The position numbers and the translations under genes are program-made. A stretch of DNA of 53,087 nucleotides from assembly GCA_027335345.1 (NCBI GenBank), contig DAHWOF010000025.1:1-53087 (forward strand). The letters are read 5' to 3'. How positions within the stretch are numbered: position 1 is the stretch's first letter; the number at the start of each line of letters is the position of its first letter. Below are positions 8,914 to 17,840 of the stretch, one piece after another. The stretch comes from Granulicella sp. (GTDB taxonomy: Bacteria; Acidobacteriota; Terriglobia; Terriglobales; Acidobacteriaceae). The notes beneath the pieces are model-generated. The model worked only from the letters and a program-made list of their open reading frames with translations, was not told the origin of the DNA and ran no database searches.

Positions 8914-10146
8914 GTGTCCGATCAGAGCGAACGTTCGCAACAGCCGGAGCCGATGGAAGCTCCGCCCAGGAACAACTCGAAGAGGAAGTTTATCGGCGTT
9001 CTTGTGATCACGGTGTTGATTCTCGGAGCCGGGCTCTTTTACTGGCGCTCCACCTACACCGAGGACACTGACGATGCTCAGGTGGATGGCAACCGCTACC
9101 AGGTGAGCTCGCGTGTGGCCGGCCAGGTGATCCACGTGGATGTGGAAGAGGAGCAGTTTGTCCACAAGGGCGACAGCATCGCCGAGATCGACCCCAAGGA
9201 CTTCCAGGTGGCTCTGGAACAGGCCCAGGCCGACTTGGCCAACGCCCAGGCAGCCTATCGTCAGGCCGTGGTGGGCGTACCCATTACCCACGTCCAGACC
9301 TTTACCACCCTGCGGACTTCCATCTCCGACGTAGCTGGCAGTGAGGCTGCGGTGAAACAGGCGGAGGCTCAGGTGGAGGTGGACAAGGCCAAAGTTGCCG
9401 CCGCCAAGGCCCAGGCCATCAAGTCCCAGCTTGACGTGCAGCGCTACACCCCGCTGGTGGCCAAAGATGTGATCTCCAAACAGCAGTATGATGCCGCTGT
9501 GGCCCAGGCGGCCGCCGACCAGGGCAACCTGGAGGCTGCCCGGCGTGACGTCAAGGCGCAGGAGCAAGCAGTACGCACCATGGAGGAACGGCTGGCGCAG
9601 GCCCGCTCACAGAGGTTCCAGAGCCAGCAGAACGGCCCCAAACAGGTTGCGGCGCAGCAGGCGGCTGCGGCAGCCGCCTTGGCGGCCATCAAGGTGGCTC
9701 AGGCCAGGGTAGATCAGGCGGAGCTGAACCTGAGCTATACCCGGATCGTCTCTCCCATCACCGGCATTGTCAGCAACAAGAGCGTGGCCGTTGGAGAAAA
9801 CCTCAGCGTCGGACAGGCTCTGATGACTGTGGTGCCTTTGACCGATCTTTGGGTGACGGCCAACTTCAAGGAGACTCAACTGACCCATATGCACCCTGGC
9901 CAGAGGGTGAATATCTCGGTGGATGCGCTGGGCGGTCGAAAGTTCACCGGCGTGGTGACGCAGATTGGCGGGGCGACGGGAAGCTCGTTGAGCCTCTTTC
10001 CGCCGGAGAACGCCACCGGCAACTACGTGAAGGTGGTGCAGCGGATTCCGGTTCGCATCAACTTTACGAATCTCGATCAGGAGAACAAGGACTACGCTCT
10101 GCGGATCGGGATGTCGGTGGAACCAACCGTGCGCATCAAGGATTAG
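8914..10146 (+). CDS. EmrA/HlyD-type membrane fusion protein
   Basis: The periplasmic adaptor of a tripartite pump, linking an inner-membrane transporter to the TolC-like channel. The 410-residue protein has a short charged N-terminus and one membrane anchor (about residues 26-44, VLVITVLILGAGLFYW). The signature TEDTDDAQVDGNRYQVSSRV follows, typical of EmrA. Then come a split lipoyl domain, a long Ala/Gln-rich coiled-coil hairpin (about residues 90-265) and the second lipoyl half (LSYTRIVSPITGIV). The GTG start is supported by GGAGG immediately upstream. The expected partner is an MFS pump such as EmrB, but none follows; the next gene encodes a DedA protein. The pump is either elsewhere or shared. 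Confidence 0.9.
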   Translation: MSDQSERSQQPEPMEAPPRNNSKRKFIGVLVITVLILGAGLFYWRSTYTEDTDDAQVDGNRYQVSSRVAGQVIHVDVEEEQFVHKGDSIAEIDPKDFQVALEQAQADLANAQAAYRQAVVGVPITHVQTFTTLRTSISDVAGSEAAVKQAEAQVEVDKAKVAAAKAQAIKSQLDVQRYTPLVAKDVISKQQYDAAVAQAAADQGNLEAARRDVKAQEQAVRTMEERLAQARSQRFQSQQNGPKQVAAQQAAAAAALAAIKVAQARVDQAELNLSYTRIVSPITGIVSNKSVAVGENLSVGQALMTVVPLTDLWVTANFKETQLTHMHPGQRVNISVDALGGRKFTGVVTQIGGATGSSLSLFPPENATGNYVKVVQRIPVRINFTNLDQENKDYALRIGMSVEPTVRIKD

Positions 10147-10534
10147 CGTGATCTCCCTGCCGATGAGAGATCTGCGCCGCTTGGGTAGGGGAAGTCGCGC
10201 AACAGGCAGGGCGACGCCGCGGCCCTGGAGGTTCTGGCCGCCGGGTGAGGTCTCCTGCCGGGCGCTGGTTTGGGTTTGGCTAGGACCTTGCTGGGAGAGG
10301 CTCAGGAAGTACCCGGCAGACTCATCGGACAACTGACCCTCGAAGCCAAGGTGCGGATCTGTGATCAGATTCCTGTTCCGGGCGCGTGCTTTGGAGGGCT
10401 CAGAAGATCTGCGTTCCGGCTTCGGCTGGAACCGTTTTGGCTCACTTCAATTTTTCCGCACCGCGCGCGTCCAACCATCATCTACTGTTTTAGATAACAG
10501 TCCTCTGTTCCTGGATTTGGAGCGAGCGGAAAGG
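10147..10534. other. Intergenic region upstream of the DedA-rhodanese gene
   Basis: This 388-base stretch has no convincing gene. A short GTG-started open frame (10148-10336) lacks a ribosome-binding site and recognisable features. A small inverted repeat, ACTGTT/AACAGT with a 6-base spacer (10484-10501), precedes the DedA start and could be an operator, but repeats of this size occur by chance. Confidence 0.5.
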
Positions 10535-11500
10535 ATGAGGTGGATGCCTTCGGTTCTAAGCATGCTTGTGCATCATACCTATGCTCTCCTCTTTGCCTGG
10601 GTGCTGGTGGAGCAGGGCGGTGTGCCGATTCCCACGGTTCCACTGTTTATCGCAGCCGGCGCCATGAGCGCAGCACACCAGCTCCATATCGCCTATGCGC
10701 TCCCGGTGATCCTGGCTGCCTGTATGCTGGGGGACTCGGCTTGGTACTTCCTGGGTAAGCGCTACGGCGCACGCGTTCTCAATGCCCTCTGTCATCTCTC
10801 GCTGGAGGCCGCCACCTGCGTCGAGCGTACTCACGGGACGGTGAGCCGGCGCGGGGCCCTTACCCTGCTCTTTGCGAAGTTCGTTCCGGGTCTGAACACG
10901 GTAGCCGCTCCGATCGCCGGCCAGGTTCGCATTCCTTTCTTCACCTTTGCGGTCTATGACCTGATCGGCTCGCTCGCCTGGGGTGGCGCATGGCTCTTCG
11001 CAGGACGATTCTTCGGAGATATCGCCAGAAAGAGCAGCGAGTTCTTCGCAGCGCTCGGCCACTTCGGCGTCGGGCTGGTCCTCTTGGCGGTCTTCAGTCT
11101 GGTGATCTATCGAGTGCTCAAACGCCGCCAGTTTCTGGACGAGCTGGAGGGGCTGCGTCTGGAGCCGAGACAACTGATGGAGATGATTGCAGAGGCTGAG
11201 CGCGATGGTCTTGATCGCCCCTTCATCGTTGATCTCCGCCATCCGCTGGATGTCCTTACCGACCCTCTGATCCTTCCCGGCGCCCTGCGCATCGGCCCGG
11301 ATGAGCTCAAGCAACGCCGCGAGATCATTCCCAATGACCGCGACATCGTCCTCTACTGTACGTGCCCCAGCGAAGAGACCAGCGCGAAGGTAGCCCTGGA
11401 GTTGCATCGCCTGGGCGTTCACCGCGTGCGTCCTCTCCGTGGCGGCTTGCAAGGCTGGAAGGATGCGGGCTATCCGGTAGACAAGATCGCCTTTTTGTAG
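10535..11500 (+). CDS. DedA-family membrane protein fused to a rhodanese domain
   Basis: Residues 1 to about 205 form a DedA/SNARE-associated membrane domain, the family of lipid flippases and membrane-homeostasis proteins. It shows an amphipathic N-terminal segment (EQGGVPIPTVPLFIAAG), several hydrophobic helices, and the family's re-entrant motif as LLFAKFVPGLNTVAAPIAG. The C-terminal part is a rhodanese domain (FIVDLRHPLDV, then DIVLYCTCPSEETSAKVA, where the Cys after Tyr sits at the catalytic position, then RPLRGGLQGWKDAGYPV). The start is either ATG 10535 or ATG 10544; GGAAAGG at 10528-10534 sits better for 10544. An upstream in-frame ATG at 10361 would add 58 residues without membrane character. 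What the sulfur-transfer domain does on a DedA protein is unknown. Confidence 0.87.
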   Translation: MRWMPSVLSMLVHHTYALLFAWVLVEQGGVPIPTVPLFIAAGAMSAAHQLHIAYALPVILAACMLGDSAWYFLGKRYGARVLNALCHLSLEAATCVERTHGTVSRRGALTLLFAKFVPGLNTVAAPIAGQVRIPFFTFAVYDLIGSLAWGGAWLFAGRFFGDIARKSSEFFAALGHFGVGLVLLAVFSLVIYRVLKRRQFLDELEGLRLEPRQLMEMIAEAERDGLDRPFIVDLRHPLDVLTDPLILPGALRIGPDELKQRREIIPNDRDIVLYCTCPSEETSAKVALELHRLGVHRVRPLRGGLQGWKDAGYPVDKIAFL

Positions 11501-11663
11501 AGAGGCATGGCTGCAGATGGATATTTTGGCCAGGATGCGCCGGCTCGCCTTTGTGGCAATCCCTTCCCAGGAAAATGTCCCAGACAGTGGGATTGGCTAT
11601 CCGTTCGACCGCTCCGCTTCGGATCCGAAAGTGGGTTTGACTCGCCATTGATCTGGCCGCTCC

Positions 11664-13376
11664 ATGGATGACGAGGCGATTCACGTTCGCTTGACAGGAA
11701 CGTGGGACAATCGAGAGATGATCTCTTCCTCTGAACTGAAGGCCCTTCCAGTCTTTGCGTCTCTTGACGAGTTGGGTTGCCGGCGCTTGGCGGAACGGGC
11801 CGCCGATATTCGTCTGCACCCCGGGGAGTGGCTCCTTCGAGAAGGAGAGATGGCCGGCTTTTACGTCCTGCTCGAGGGTAACCTTCAACTGGTGAAGGAG
11901 GTCCTGGGCCAGCCTATGGAACTGCGCAGCTACAAAGCGGGCGAGTTCTTTGGCGAGGTTCCGATTTTGCTGGGTGGGGCAGCGTTGGTCTCTATTAGGG
12001 CCATCTCCAAAGCCAGGGTTGCGCGGTTTGATCCGCAGGTGTTGTTTGACTTGATTCAGGGTTCGGCGGCCTCCAGCGCGGTGATCCTGCAGACGATGAC
12101 GGATCGCCTGATCTCCGTACAACAGTTCGCCAAGAGTCTGCCGGGCTCGCGGGTGCTCGTGGTGGGCACAAAATATGACAGCGACTGCCAGGAGATCCGG
12201 AACTTCCTCTCCTCGAATCGAATCCCCTACGAGTGGGTGGATGCGGAGCGCGAGCCGGACCGGCTTCCTGCTTGCATGACGGGAGGATACCGGGGGCCGG
12301 AGGTGATTGTGGACCGAGCCTTCTGTGTGGAGCAGCCCACGATGCGGAGCGTGGCCGAGGCGCTGGGAATACGCACTCAGCCGCGCCAAGATGAGTACGA
12401 TGTGGTGATTGCGGGGGCGGGCCCGGCGGGGCTGGCTGCCGGCGTCTACGGCGCCTCGGAGGGCCTGCGAGTGCTGCTGGTGGAACGATTCTCGGCTGGT
12501 GGACAGGCGGGCGCTTCATCGCGAATTGAGAACTACCTGGGGTTCCCGAATGGAATCTCGGGAGAAGAGCTGAGCGACCGGGCGCAGAAGCAGGCCGTTC
12601 GATTCGGCGCGGAGATTGTGATGACCCGCTGCGTGGAGCATCTGGAGCCACTCTCCGACGGGCGATATTGCGTGGAGTTGGATGGAGGTCAGAGGGTCTC
12701 TGCTTGCGTAGTGCTTCTGGCGACAGGTGTGGAATGGAGAGTTTTGCAGGCCGATGATGTGAACCGGTTCCAGGGGCGGGGTGTATTCTATGGCGCCGCT
12801 CGTCATGAGGCGATCAATGTGGTCGGGAAGAGAGTGTTTGTTGTCGGCGGCGGGAACTCCGCTGGTCAGGCAGCGATGTTCTTTTCCAACTATGCCGCGA
12901 AGGTGACGGTGTTGGTCCGCGGCAAGGGGTTGGAGTTGACCATGTCGCAGTACCTGATTGAGCAGTTGGGGGCCAAGAAGAACGTAAGCGTGGAGGCGTA
13001 TACCGAGGTGATTCGGGCCGAAGGTGAAGATTTTCTGGAGCGGATTGTGACTCGTGCGCAGGGGCCGGAAGGTGCGGAGATGATCCAGACCCGGGATGCC
13101 GATGCGCTCTTCGTGATGATCGGCGCAAACGCCAGTACGGCATGGCTTCCCTCGAGCCTGGAGAGGGATGCGGGCGGTTATATCTGTACGGGGCGCGATC
13201 TGACCATGTGGCCGCTCCGGGAGCGCGAACCGTTCCCGCTGGAGACCAGCTTGCCGGGTGTCTTCTGCGCCGGCGATGTTCGTCACAACTCCATCAAGCG
13301 CGTCTCCAGCGGCGTGGGTGAGGGCAGCATGGCGATCGCCTTCATCCATCAGTACCTCGCGCTGCGGAACTTTTAG
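11664..13376 (+). CDS. Cyclic-nucleotide-binding domain fused to a thioredoxin-reductase-like flavoprotein lacking CxxC
   Basis: A three-part cytoplasmic protein. Residues about 25-150 are a cNMP-binding domain (LHPGEWLLREGEMAGFYVLL, then YKAGEFFGEVPIL). About 160-240 is a glutaredoxin-like fold with a single Cys at the active-site position (SDCQEIRNFL, Cys175). From 245 on is a thioredoxin-reductase-like module with the FAD motif VVIAGAGPAGLAAGVYGA, the NADPH motif VFVVGGGNSAGQAA and the C-terminal FAD motif GVFCAGDVRHN. The CxxC redox pair of true thioredoxin reductases is absent: where GVSYCATC is expected the sequence is GVFYGAARHE (about 374-382). It is thus unlikely to reduce thioredoxin in the standard way. 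The start may instead be ATG 11718, which begins directly at the cNMP domain. The ligand and electron acceptor are unknown. Confidence 0.88.
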   Translation: MDDEAIHVRLTGTWDNREMISSSELKALPVFASLDELGCRRLAERAADIRLHPGEWLLREGEMAGFYVLLEGNLQLVKEVLGQPMELRSYKAGEFFGEVPILLGGAALVSIRAISKARVARFDPQVLFDLIQGSAASSAVILQTMTDRLISVQQFAKSLPGSRVLVVGTKYDSDCQEIRNFLSSNRIPYEWVDAEREPDRLPACMTGGYRGPEVIVDRAFCVEQPTMRSVAEALGIRTQPRQDEYDVVIAGAGPAGLAAGVYGASEGLRVLLVERFSAGGQAGASSRIENYLGFPNGISGEELSDRAQKQAVRFGAEIVMTRCVEHLEPLSDGRYCVELDGGQRVSACVVLLATGVEWRVLQADDVNRFQGRGVFYGAARHEAINVVGKRVFVVGGGNSAGQAAMFFSNYAAKVTVLVRGKGLELTMSQYLIEQLGAKKNVSVEAYTEVIRAEGEDFLERIVTRAQGPEGAEMIQTRDADALFVMIGANASTAWLPSSLERDAGGYICTGRDLTMWPLREREPFPLETSLPGVFCAGDVRHNSIKRVSSGVGEGSMAIAFIHQYLALRNF

Positions 13377-13494
13377 ACCGCCCCGAAGAGCTTCTTGCAG
13401 AGCGCTGCAGCAGCCGGCCTGGCGTAGAAGACTTTTGTAGCGGCGGCAGAGACGCGCCATGGATTGGGCAGCTTGCCGGCTGAAATTTTATCTC

Positions 13495-15357
13495 TCAAAG
13501 GTACCAGGGAATGTTGATGATCGAGATGCGTTGGTTGCCGCGCATGATCAGCAGAAGCTTGAGCAGTTGAGCGCGCTGATTATGTAAAGGGGCCTGCCAC
13601 CACCGCTTGACGATCAACTGAGGAACCAGGACGGCGATCTGCCGATCAGGGAACTGGCTTTCGAGCTGAAGAATGTAATCCACCAGGGGCGCCAGGACGA
13701 ACCGGTAGGGGGAGGGTAGGCATACCAGCTTGGGAACTGCGAGGCCGGCTTCCGCGATGGGGCCGGCGACATCGCGCTGCCAGACTTGTTCGAGGTCGTT
13801 GTGCTCTTCCTCGGTATCGATGTGTACGGCTTCAATCTCATCGCTGAGCTTCAGGGCGAAGCGCAAGCCCTTCTCCGTGATTCTAGACCAGCGGTCTACG
13901 GGAACGACGATCAGAGGACGGTTCAGGTTCTCAAGCAGGATGGGCCGATTGATTTGAATCTCGCGGGAAACAGCCTCATAGTGCCGCCGGACGGCGATCA
14001 TCAGGAAGATGAGTAAAGGAACCAATAGGGTTGTGATCCACGCGCCATCGACAAACTTGGCGATCAAGACGACGATGAGCGTGACGCCGGTGGCCAGGGC
14101 GCCGATGCCGTTAATCAGAATGCGGTGAATGGAGCGCGGCCCCGGTTTGCGCAGCCAATGCATCACCATGCCGGCCTGCGAGAGCGTGAAGGCCAGGAAG
14201 GCCCCGATGGCGAAGAGCGGAATCAAACGGTCGGTGATGCCACTAAAGGCGATGAGAAGGATCGCCGAAAAGCCGACCAAAGCATAGATGCCATAGGAGT
14301 ACAGCAAGCGCCGGCCACGGACCAAAAAGACGTGAGGAAGGTAGTTGCTCTGGGCGATCGCACGAGTAAGACGAGGAAAGTCAGCAAAAGAGGTGTTCGC
14401 CGAAAGGGCTAGAACCAGAAGGATGGAGCCCATTCCGACGTAGTAGAACCAGCCCCGGCCGAGAACCGCGCCGATGAGCTGAGAGAGGATACTCTGGTAG
14501 CCGGCCCCTGCAGGGTCAGTGGCGCCGATGTTGTAGGCCCTGCAAAGCACGGCGATGCCGCCCAGGAAGATCGCCAGCAGAGCGATGATGATGGTGAGGG
14601 TGCGCTTGGCGTTTGGTTGGGTGGGTTCACGGAAGGCGCCCACTCCGTTGGAGACGGCCTCGACGCCGGTCATGGCGGTGCAGCCGCTGGCGAACACCTT
14701 CAGGAGCAGCCATGGAGTCAGCATCATGGCTGCCTTCGGAAGGATCGGAGGAGCGATGATCGGCGTTGGGTGCCCGTGGGCCAAAACCGTGCGCACCCCG
14801 CCCACCAGGATGACTACCAGCAGGGTTCCGATGAAGAGGTAGGTGGGAATCAGGAATGCGTTGCCCGTGTCACGGACGCCGCGCGTATTGATGACGGTAA
14901 GCAGAAACAGGATGAGCAGACAGAGCGCCAGGGTATGCGGTTGCAGAGAAGGAAAGGCAGAGACCAGAGCCCCGACGCCGGCGGAGATGCCAACGGCAAC
15001 GTTCAGGATGTAGTCGATCATCAGCGCTGCTGCCGCCAGCAGCCCGGCCGTTGCACCCAGGTTCTCTGAGGCCACCGTGTAGCTGCCGCCGCCGTGAGGG
15101 TACACATCAATCGTCTGGCGGTAAGAGAAGTAAAGGATGGTCAGCAGAAGGATAATGGCCAGGCTGATGGGGATGATATACGCCAGCCCCGCTAGCCCTA
15201 AAGGAATCAACAAGGTAAGGGCGGCCTCTGGGCCGTAAGCCGCAGAGCTGAGAGCGTCCAGCCCAAAGACCGGAATCCCGGCGATCGGACCAATGTGTTC
15301 TGCGCGCTCCTCCGATGTGGCGAGCGGTTTACCAACCAGAAAATCAAAGAGAGACAT
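13495..15357 (-). CDS. kimA: KimA-like potassium transporter (APC superfamily)
   Basis: A 620-residue membrane transporter with an N-terminal APC-type permease of roughly 12 helices (about residues 20-475) and a cytosolic alpha/beta domain (about 480-620). From memory it aligns along its length with Bacillus KimA (formerly YdaO), a proton-coupled K+ importer. Shared stretches are FGLDALSSAAYGPEAALTLL, YPHGGGSYTVASENLG, DYILNVAVGISAG, LLKVFASGCTAMTGVEAVSN, ALSANTSFADFPRL, GAFLAFTLSQAGM, and in the tail PLIVVPVDRWS and VPQLIVKRWWQ. Its position beside the kdp genes agrees with K+ transport. I found no c-di-AMP riboswitch in the short leader (15358-15499). Other APC substrates remain possible. 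Confidence 0.85.
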   Translation of the reverse strand: MSLFDFLVGKPLATSEERAEHIGPIAGIPVFGLDALSSAAYGPEAALTLLIPLGLAGLAYIIPISLAIILLLTILYFSYRQTIDVYPHGGGSYTVASENLGATAGLLAAAALMIDYILNVAVGISAGVGALVSAFPSLQPHTLALCLLILFLLTVINTRGVRDTGNAFLIPTYLFIGTLLVVILVGGVRTVLAHGHPTPIIAPPILPKAAMMLTPWLLLKVFASGCTAMTGVEAVSNGVGAFREPTQPNAKRTLTIIIALLAIFLGGIAVLCRAYNIGATDPAGAGYQSILSQLIGAVLGRGWFYYVGMGSILLVLALSANTSFADFPRLTRAIAQSNYLPHVFLVRGRRLLYSYGIYALVGFSAILLIAFSGITDRLIPLFAIGAFLAFTLSQAGMVMHWLRKPGPRSIHRILINGIGALATGVTLIVVLIAKFVDGAWITTLLVPLLIFLMIAVRRHYEAVSREIQINRPILLENLNRPLIVVPVDRWSRITEKGLRFALKLSDEIEAVHIDTEEEHNDLEQVWQRDVAGPIAEAGLAVPKLVCLPSPYRFVLAPLVDYILQLESQFPDRQIAVLVPQLIVKRWWQAPLHNQRAQLLKLLLIMRGNQRISIINIPWYL

Positions 15358-15499
15358 GCACGGTCCGTGGAGTGGGGTACGAGCGAGCTAATCTCAGGGT
15401 ACGACGGATGCGCACTCAGTGCCGGGACATTTTTTGATCTGCACCTGAAGTCTCGTGTGGAGCGGCATACACAGAACCGAAGATGGATGGCGCGCGAGG

Positions 15500-16923
15500 C
15501 TAATGAAGGGCGTACTTGCGGCAAAGATATTTGATCCGCTGTCCGTCGATGTGCAGCAGCCGCGCCGCGGCTGCCTTGTTGCCCTGGGTGCGGCGAAGCG
15601 CGGCGGTGGGCAGGGCGATCTCCATCTGCTGCACGGCCGCATCGAAGTCAGTTCCGGAGTCGGGCAGCAGGACCGCTTCGTTGGCGGCAAGATGATTCAC
15701 CAGAAGCTGCGAGGGGAGGTGAGTGGACTGGATCTCATCGCCTCCAACGGTGATGACCAGCCGCTGAAGCAGATTTTCCAGCTCCCGGACGTTGCCCGGC
15801 CAGCTATGCTGCTCCAGGGCGGAAAGAGCCAGGTCGTCGAAGTGCTTCGGTGGGATGTTGTTGGCGATGCAGTGGGTGTGGAGAAGAAGTGGGAACAGAG
15901 CAGGGGAATGTCGCCGTGACGTTCGCGCAGCGGGGGAAGTTGAATCGGAACAACGTGGATGCGGTAGTAGAGATCCTCGCGGAAGCGGCCGGTGTGAACC
16001 ATCTCTTCCAAGTTTTCATGGGTGGCGCAGATCAGCCGAAAGTCGATCTTGCGCTGGGTGCGGCCGCCCAGGCGTTGCACCATATGATCTTCCAGCACCC
16101 GCAACAACTTGGTCTGGAGCGGAAGGGTGAGGGTCGCGATCTCATCCAGAAAGAGTGTGCCCTGATCAGAGAGTTCAATCTGACCGGGCCGTGATTCGGT
16201 GGCTCCGGTGAAGGCTCCGCGTTCGCTGCCGAAGAGTTCGCTCTCGATCAGGTCGTGGGGGAGCGCTGCGCAGTTGAGACGGATGTAGGGCTGGTGGGCG
16301 CGGCGGCTTAAGGCAACGATCGCGCGCGCGGCCAGCTCCTTTCCCGTACCGCTCTCGCCGCGGATCAGAACATTCACGCCGCTGCCTGCGACCTACTCAA
16401 TAGCGGCATAGACCGCGCGCATCGGTTCGCTGTAGCCGATGAAGCTCTGAAAGCGGCTGCTCTCCTGGGCCTGACGCAGGAGGTTCTGCCGAGAGATCTC
16501 CGCGCTGCGGGTGCGGAGAAGCTCCGCCAGGGAGAGACGGAGATCGGGGATATCCACGGGGCTGCGGAAGTGAGCGTCAGCGCCGGCCTGGAGAGCCTGC
16601 TTCTGCATCGACGGCTGCTTGGAGTCGCTGAGGGAGAGCAGAACAAACTCGGGGTTGAGCCTGCGTAGTTCGTTGAGCACGGCCAGGGCATTCGAGCCGG
16701 GATCAAAATCGAGGTCAAGGATGACGGCCTGGACGTCCGCTTCGCGGGTCCATCGGGCGAGGTTGTGGCAGCTATGACGCAGCACCACCTGGAACCAGGG
16801 TATCAACTCGGGGAAGAGATCAGCGAAAAACTGCTTGTCGTTGGCGACGACGCAGAGGACCGGCAGATCAAAGTGTCCCGGCGGAAGGGAGGATCTGTGC
16901 ACCGTGGATCTTCGCGACGCCAT
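15500..16923 (-). pseudogene. Sigma-54-dependent transcriptional activator, disrupted
   Basis: Three pieces on one strand together make a normal NtrC-type activator. The first (to 16393) is a receiver-like N-terminal domain (VQAVILDLDFDPGSNALAVL). An in-frame TAG at 16393-16395 interrupts it just before the AAA+ domain, where the family usually has Gln or Lys. The AAA+ part is otherwise intact: Walker [15 protein letters not shown] loop, LFLDEIATL and REDLYYRI. The frame then shifts near 15865-15890, inside the segment after LLCSHFF. Beyond it, the tail continues in another frame with [14 protein letters not shown] and a Fis-type helix-turn-helix (GNKAAAARLLHIDGQRIKYL). One nonsense change plus one frameshift argues for a decaying gene, though sequencing error is possible. 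It lies between kimA and kdpC, so it may once have regulated K+ genes. Confidence 0.82.
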
Positions 16924-17267
16924 GCGCCATGGTAAACGAAAACTCAGCGGATGGATGGGATAACAGGCGCAGTTGCTGGTCTAGCCAGCTTCTGCCTGCA
17001 TCGCATTCTGCAGATTCCGGGACCCTGGAGATTTGAATCGGACCGAGGAACAGGATCGATCTGGGGCGAAGACCGCAGCTCAGCCACTGTGCTTGCGGCC
17101 TGATCTGTTTCGCGGCAAGCAGGGGAAAGATCCGTTTCCGTGCCGCCGCAGCGGGGGATCTTCTACAACGGTATGCTGCTCCTTGCCCACCTGTGGTCAT
17201 GCCGGCACTCTTGATCCGGGATAGGGTCTGCCGTAACGCCAGCATGTGACTCTCAGCGGGAAGAAAG
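16924..17267. other. Intergenic region between the broken activator and kdpC
   Basis: In these 344 bases I see no gene, no convincing -24/-12 element and no strong terminator. It would contain the end of the kdp transcript and the leader of the disrupted activator. Confidence 0.5.
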
Positions 17268-17831
17268 CTAACGCTTGGAGAGGCCGTCGAGGGCCAGGTT
17301 CAATTCCAGGACGTTCACGTGGGGTTCGCCGAGCAGTCCAAAGAGGCGCTGGGTAATGTGATCTTCGATCAGACGATTGACGTCGGCTACGGGAAGATGG
17401 CGGGCCTGCGCGACGCGGGGGGCCTGGTAGTAGGCGGCGGCTGGAGAGATATCCGGGTCAAGGCCTGAGCCGGATGCGGTGACCAGATCGACCGGGACGG
17501 GAGCGTTGCCGATCCTCTCCGCGGCGACGCTGGCGTCGATGCGGGTGATCAGAGCCGAGCTGGTTGCGCCCAGGTTCGAGCCGCCGGAGGCGGTAGCGTC
17601 ATAGCCGTTGCCGGCGGCCGAGGGGCGGCTGTGGAAGTACAAGTCGCCGCTGAAGGCCTGACCAATCAGTCTGGAGCCGATGACCTTGCCGTTGCGGGTG
17701 ATCAGGGATCCATCCGCCTGGTGGGGAAAGAGGAGATGGTCCAGGCCGAGAATGAGCATCGGGTAGGCGACGCCAAGGAGGATGGCTGTGACAGTGGTGT
17801 ACAGGACGGAGGTAATCAGAGTCTTTTTCAC
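17268..17831 (-). CDS. kdpC: Potassium-transporting ATPase subunit C
   Basis: The KdpC chaperone-like subunit of the high-affinity K+ pump KdpFABC. The 187-residue length matches the family (190 in E. coli). One N-terminal membrane helix (about 8-30) includes LLGVAYPMLILGL. The family blocks IGQAFSGDLYFHSRPSAAGN, YDATASGGSNLGATS and ASGSGLDPDISPAAAYYQ are present, followed by RVAQARHLPVADVNRLIE near the C-terminus. It begins 9 bases after the kdpB stop and is the last gene of the kdp operon. Confidence 0.97.
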   Translation of the reverse strand: MKKTLITSVLYTTVTAILLGVAYPMLILGLDHLLFPHQADGSLITRNGKVIGSRLIGQAFSGDLYFHSRPSAAGNGYDATASGGSNLGATSSALITRIDASVAAERIGNAPVPVDLVTASGSGLDPDISPAAAYYQAPRVAQARHLPVADVNRLIEDHITQRLFGLLGEPHVNVLELNLALDGLSKR

Positions 17832-17840
17832 GGGTGTACC

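Noticed and set aside
10148-10336. A 62-codon GTG-started ORF directly after the EmrA-like gene
   Set aside because: Tight spacing is suggestive, but there is no ribosome-binding site and the Arg/Pro/Trp-rich product has no recognisable feature.
11618-11629. 12-base perfect palindrome TTCGGATCCGAA ahead of the cNMP-flavoprotein gene
   Set aside because: About a dozen 12-base palindromes are expected by chance in a window of this size, and nothing else supports an operator.
15358-15499. Possible c-di-AMP riboswitch in the kimA leader
   Set aside because: The leader is short and the conserved core sequences were not found.
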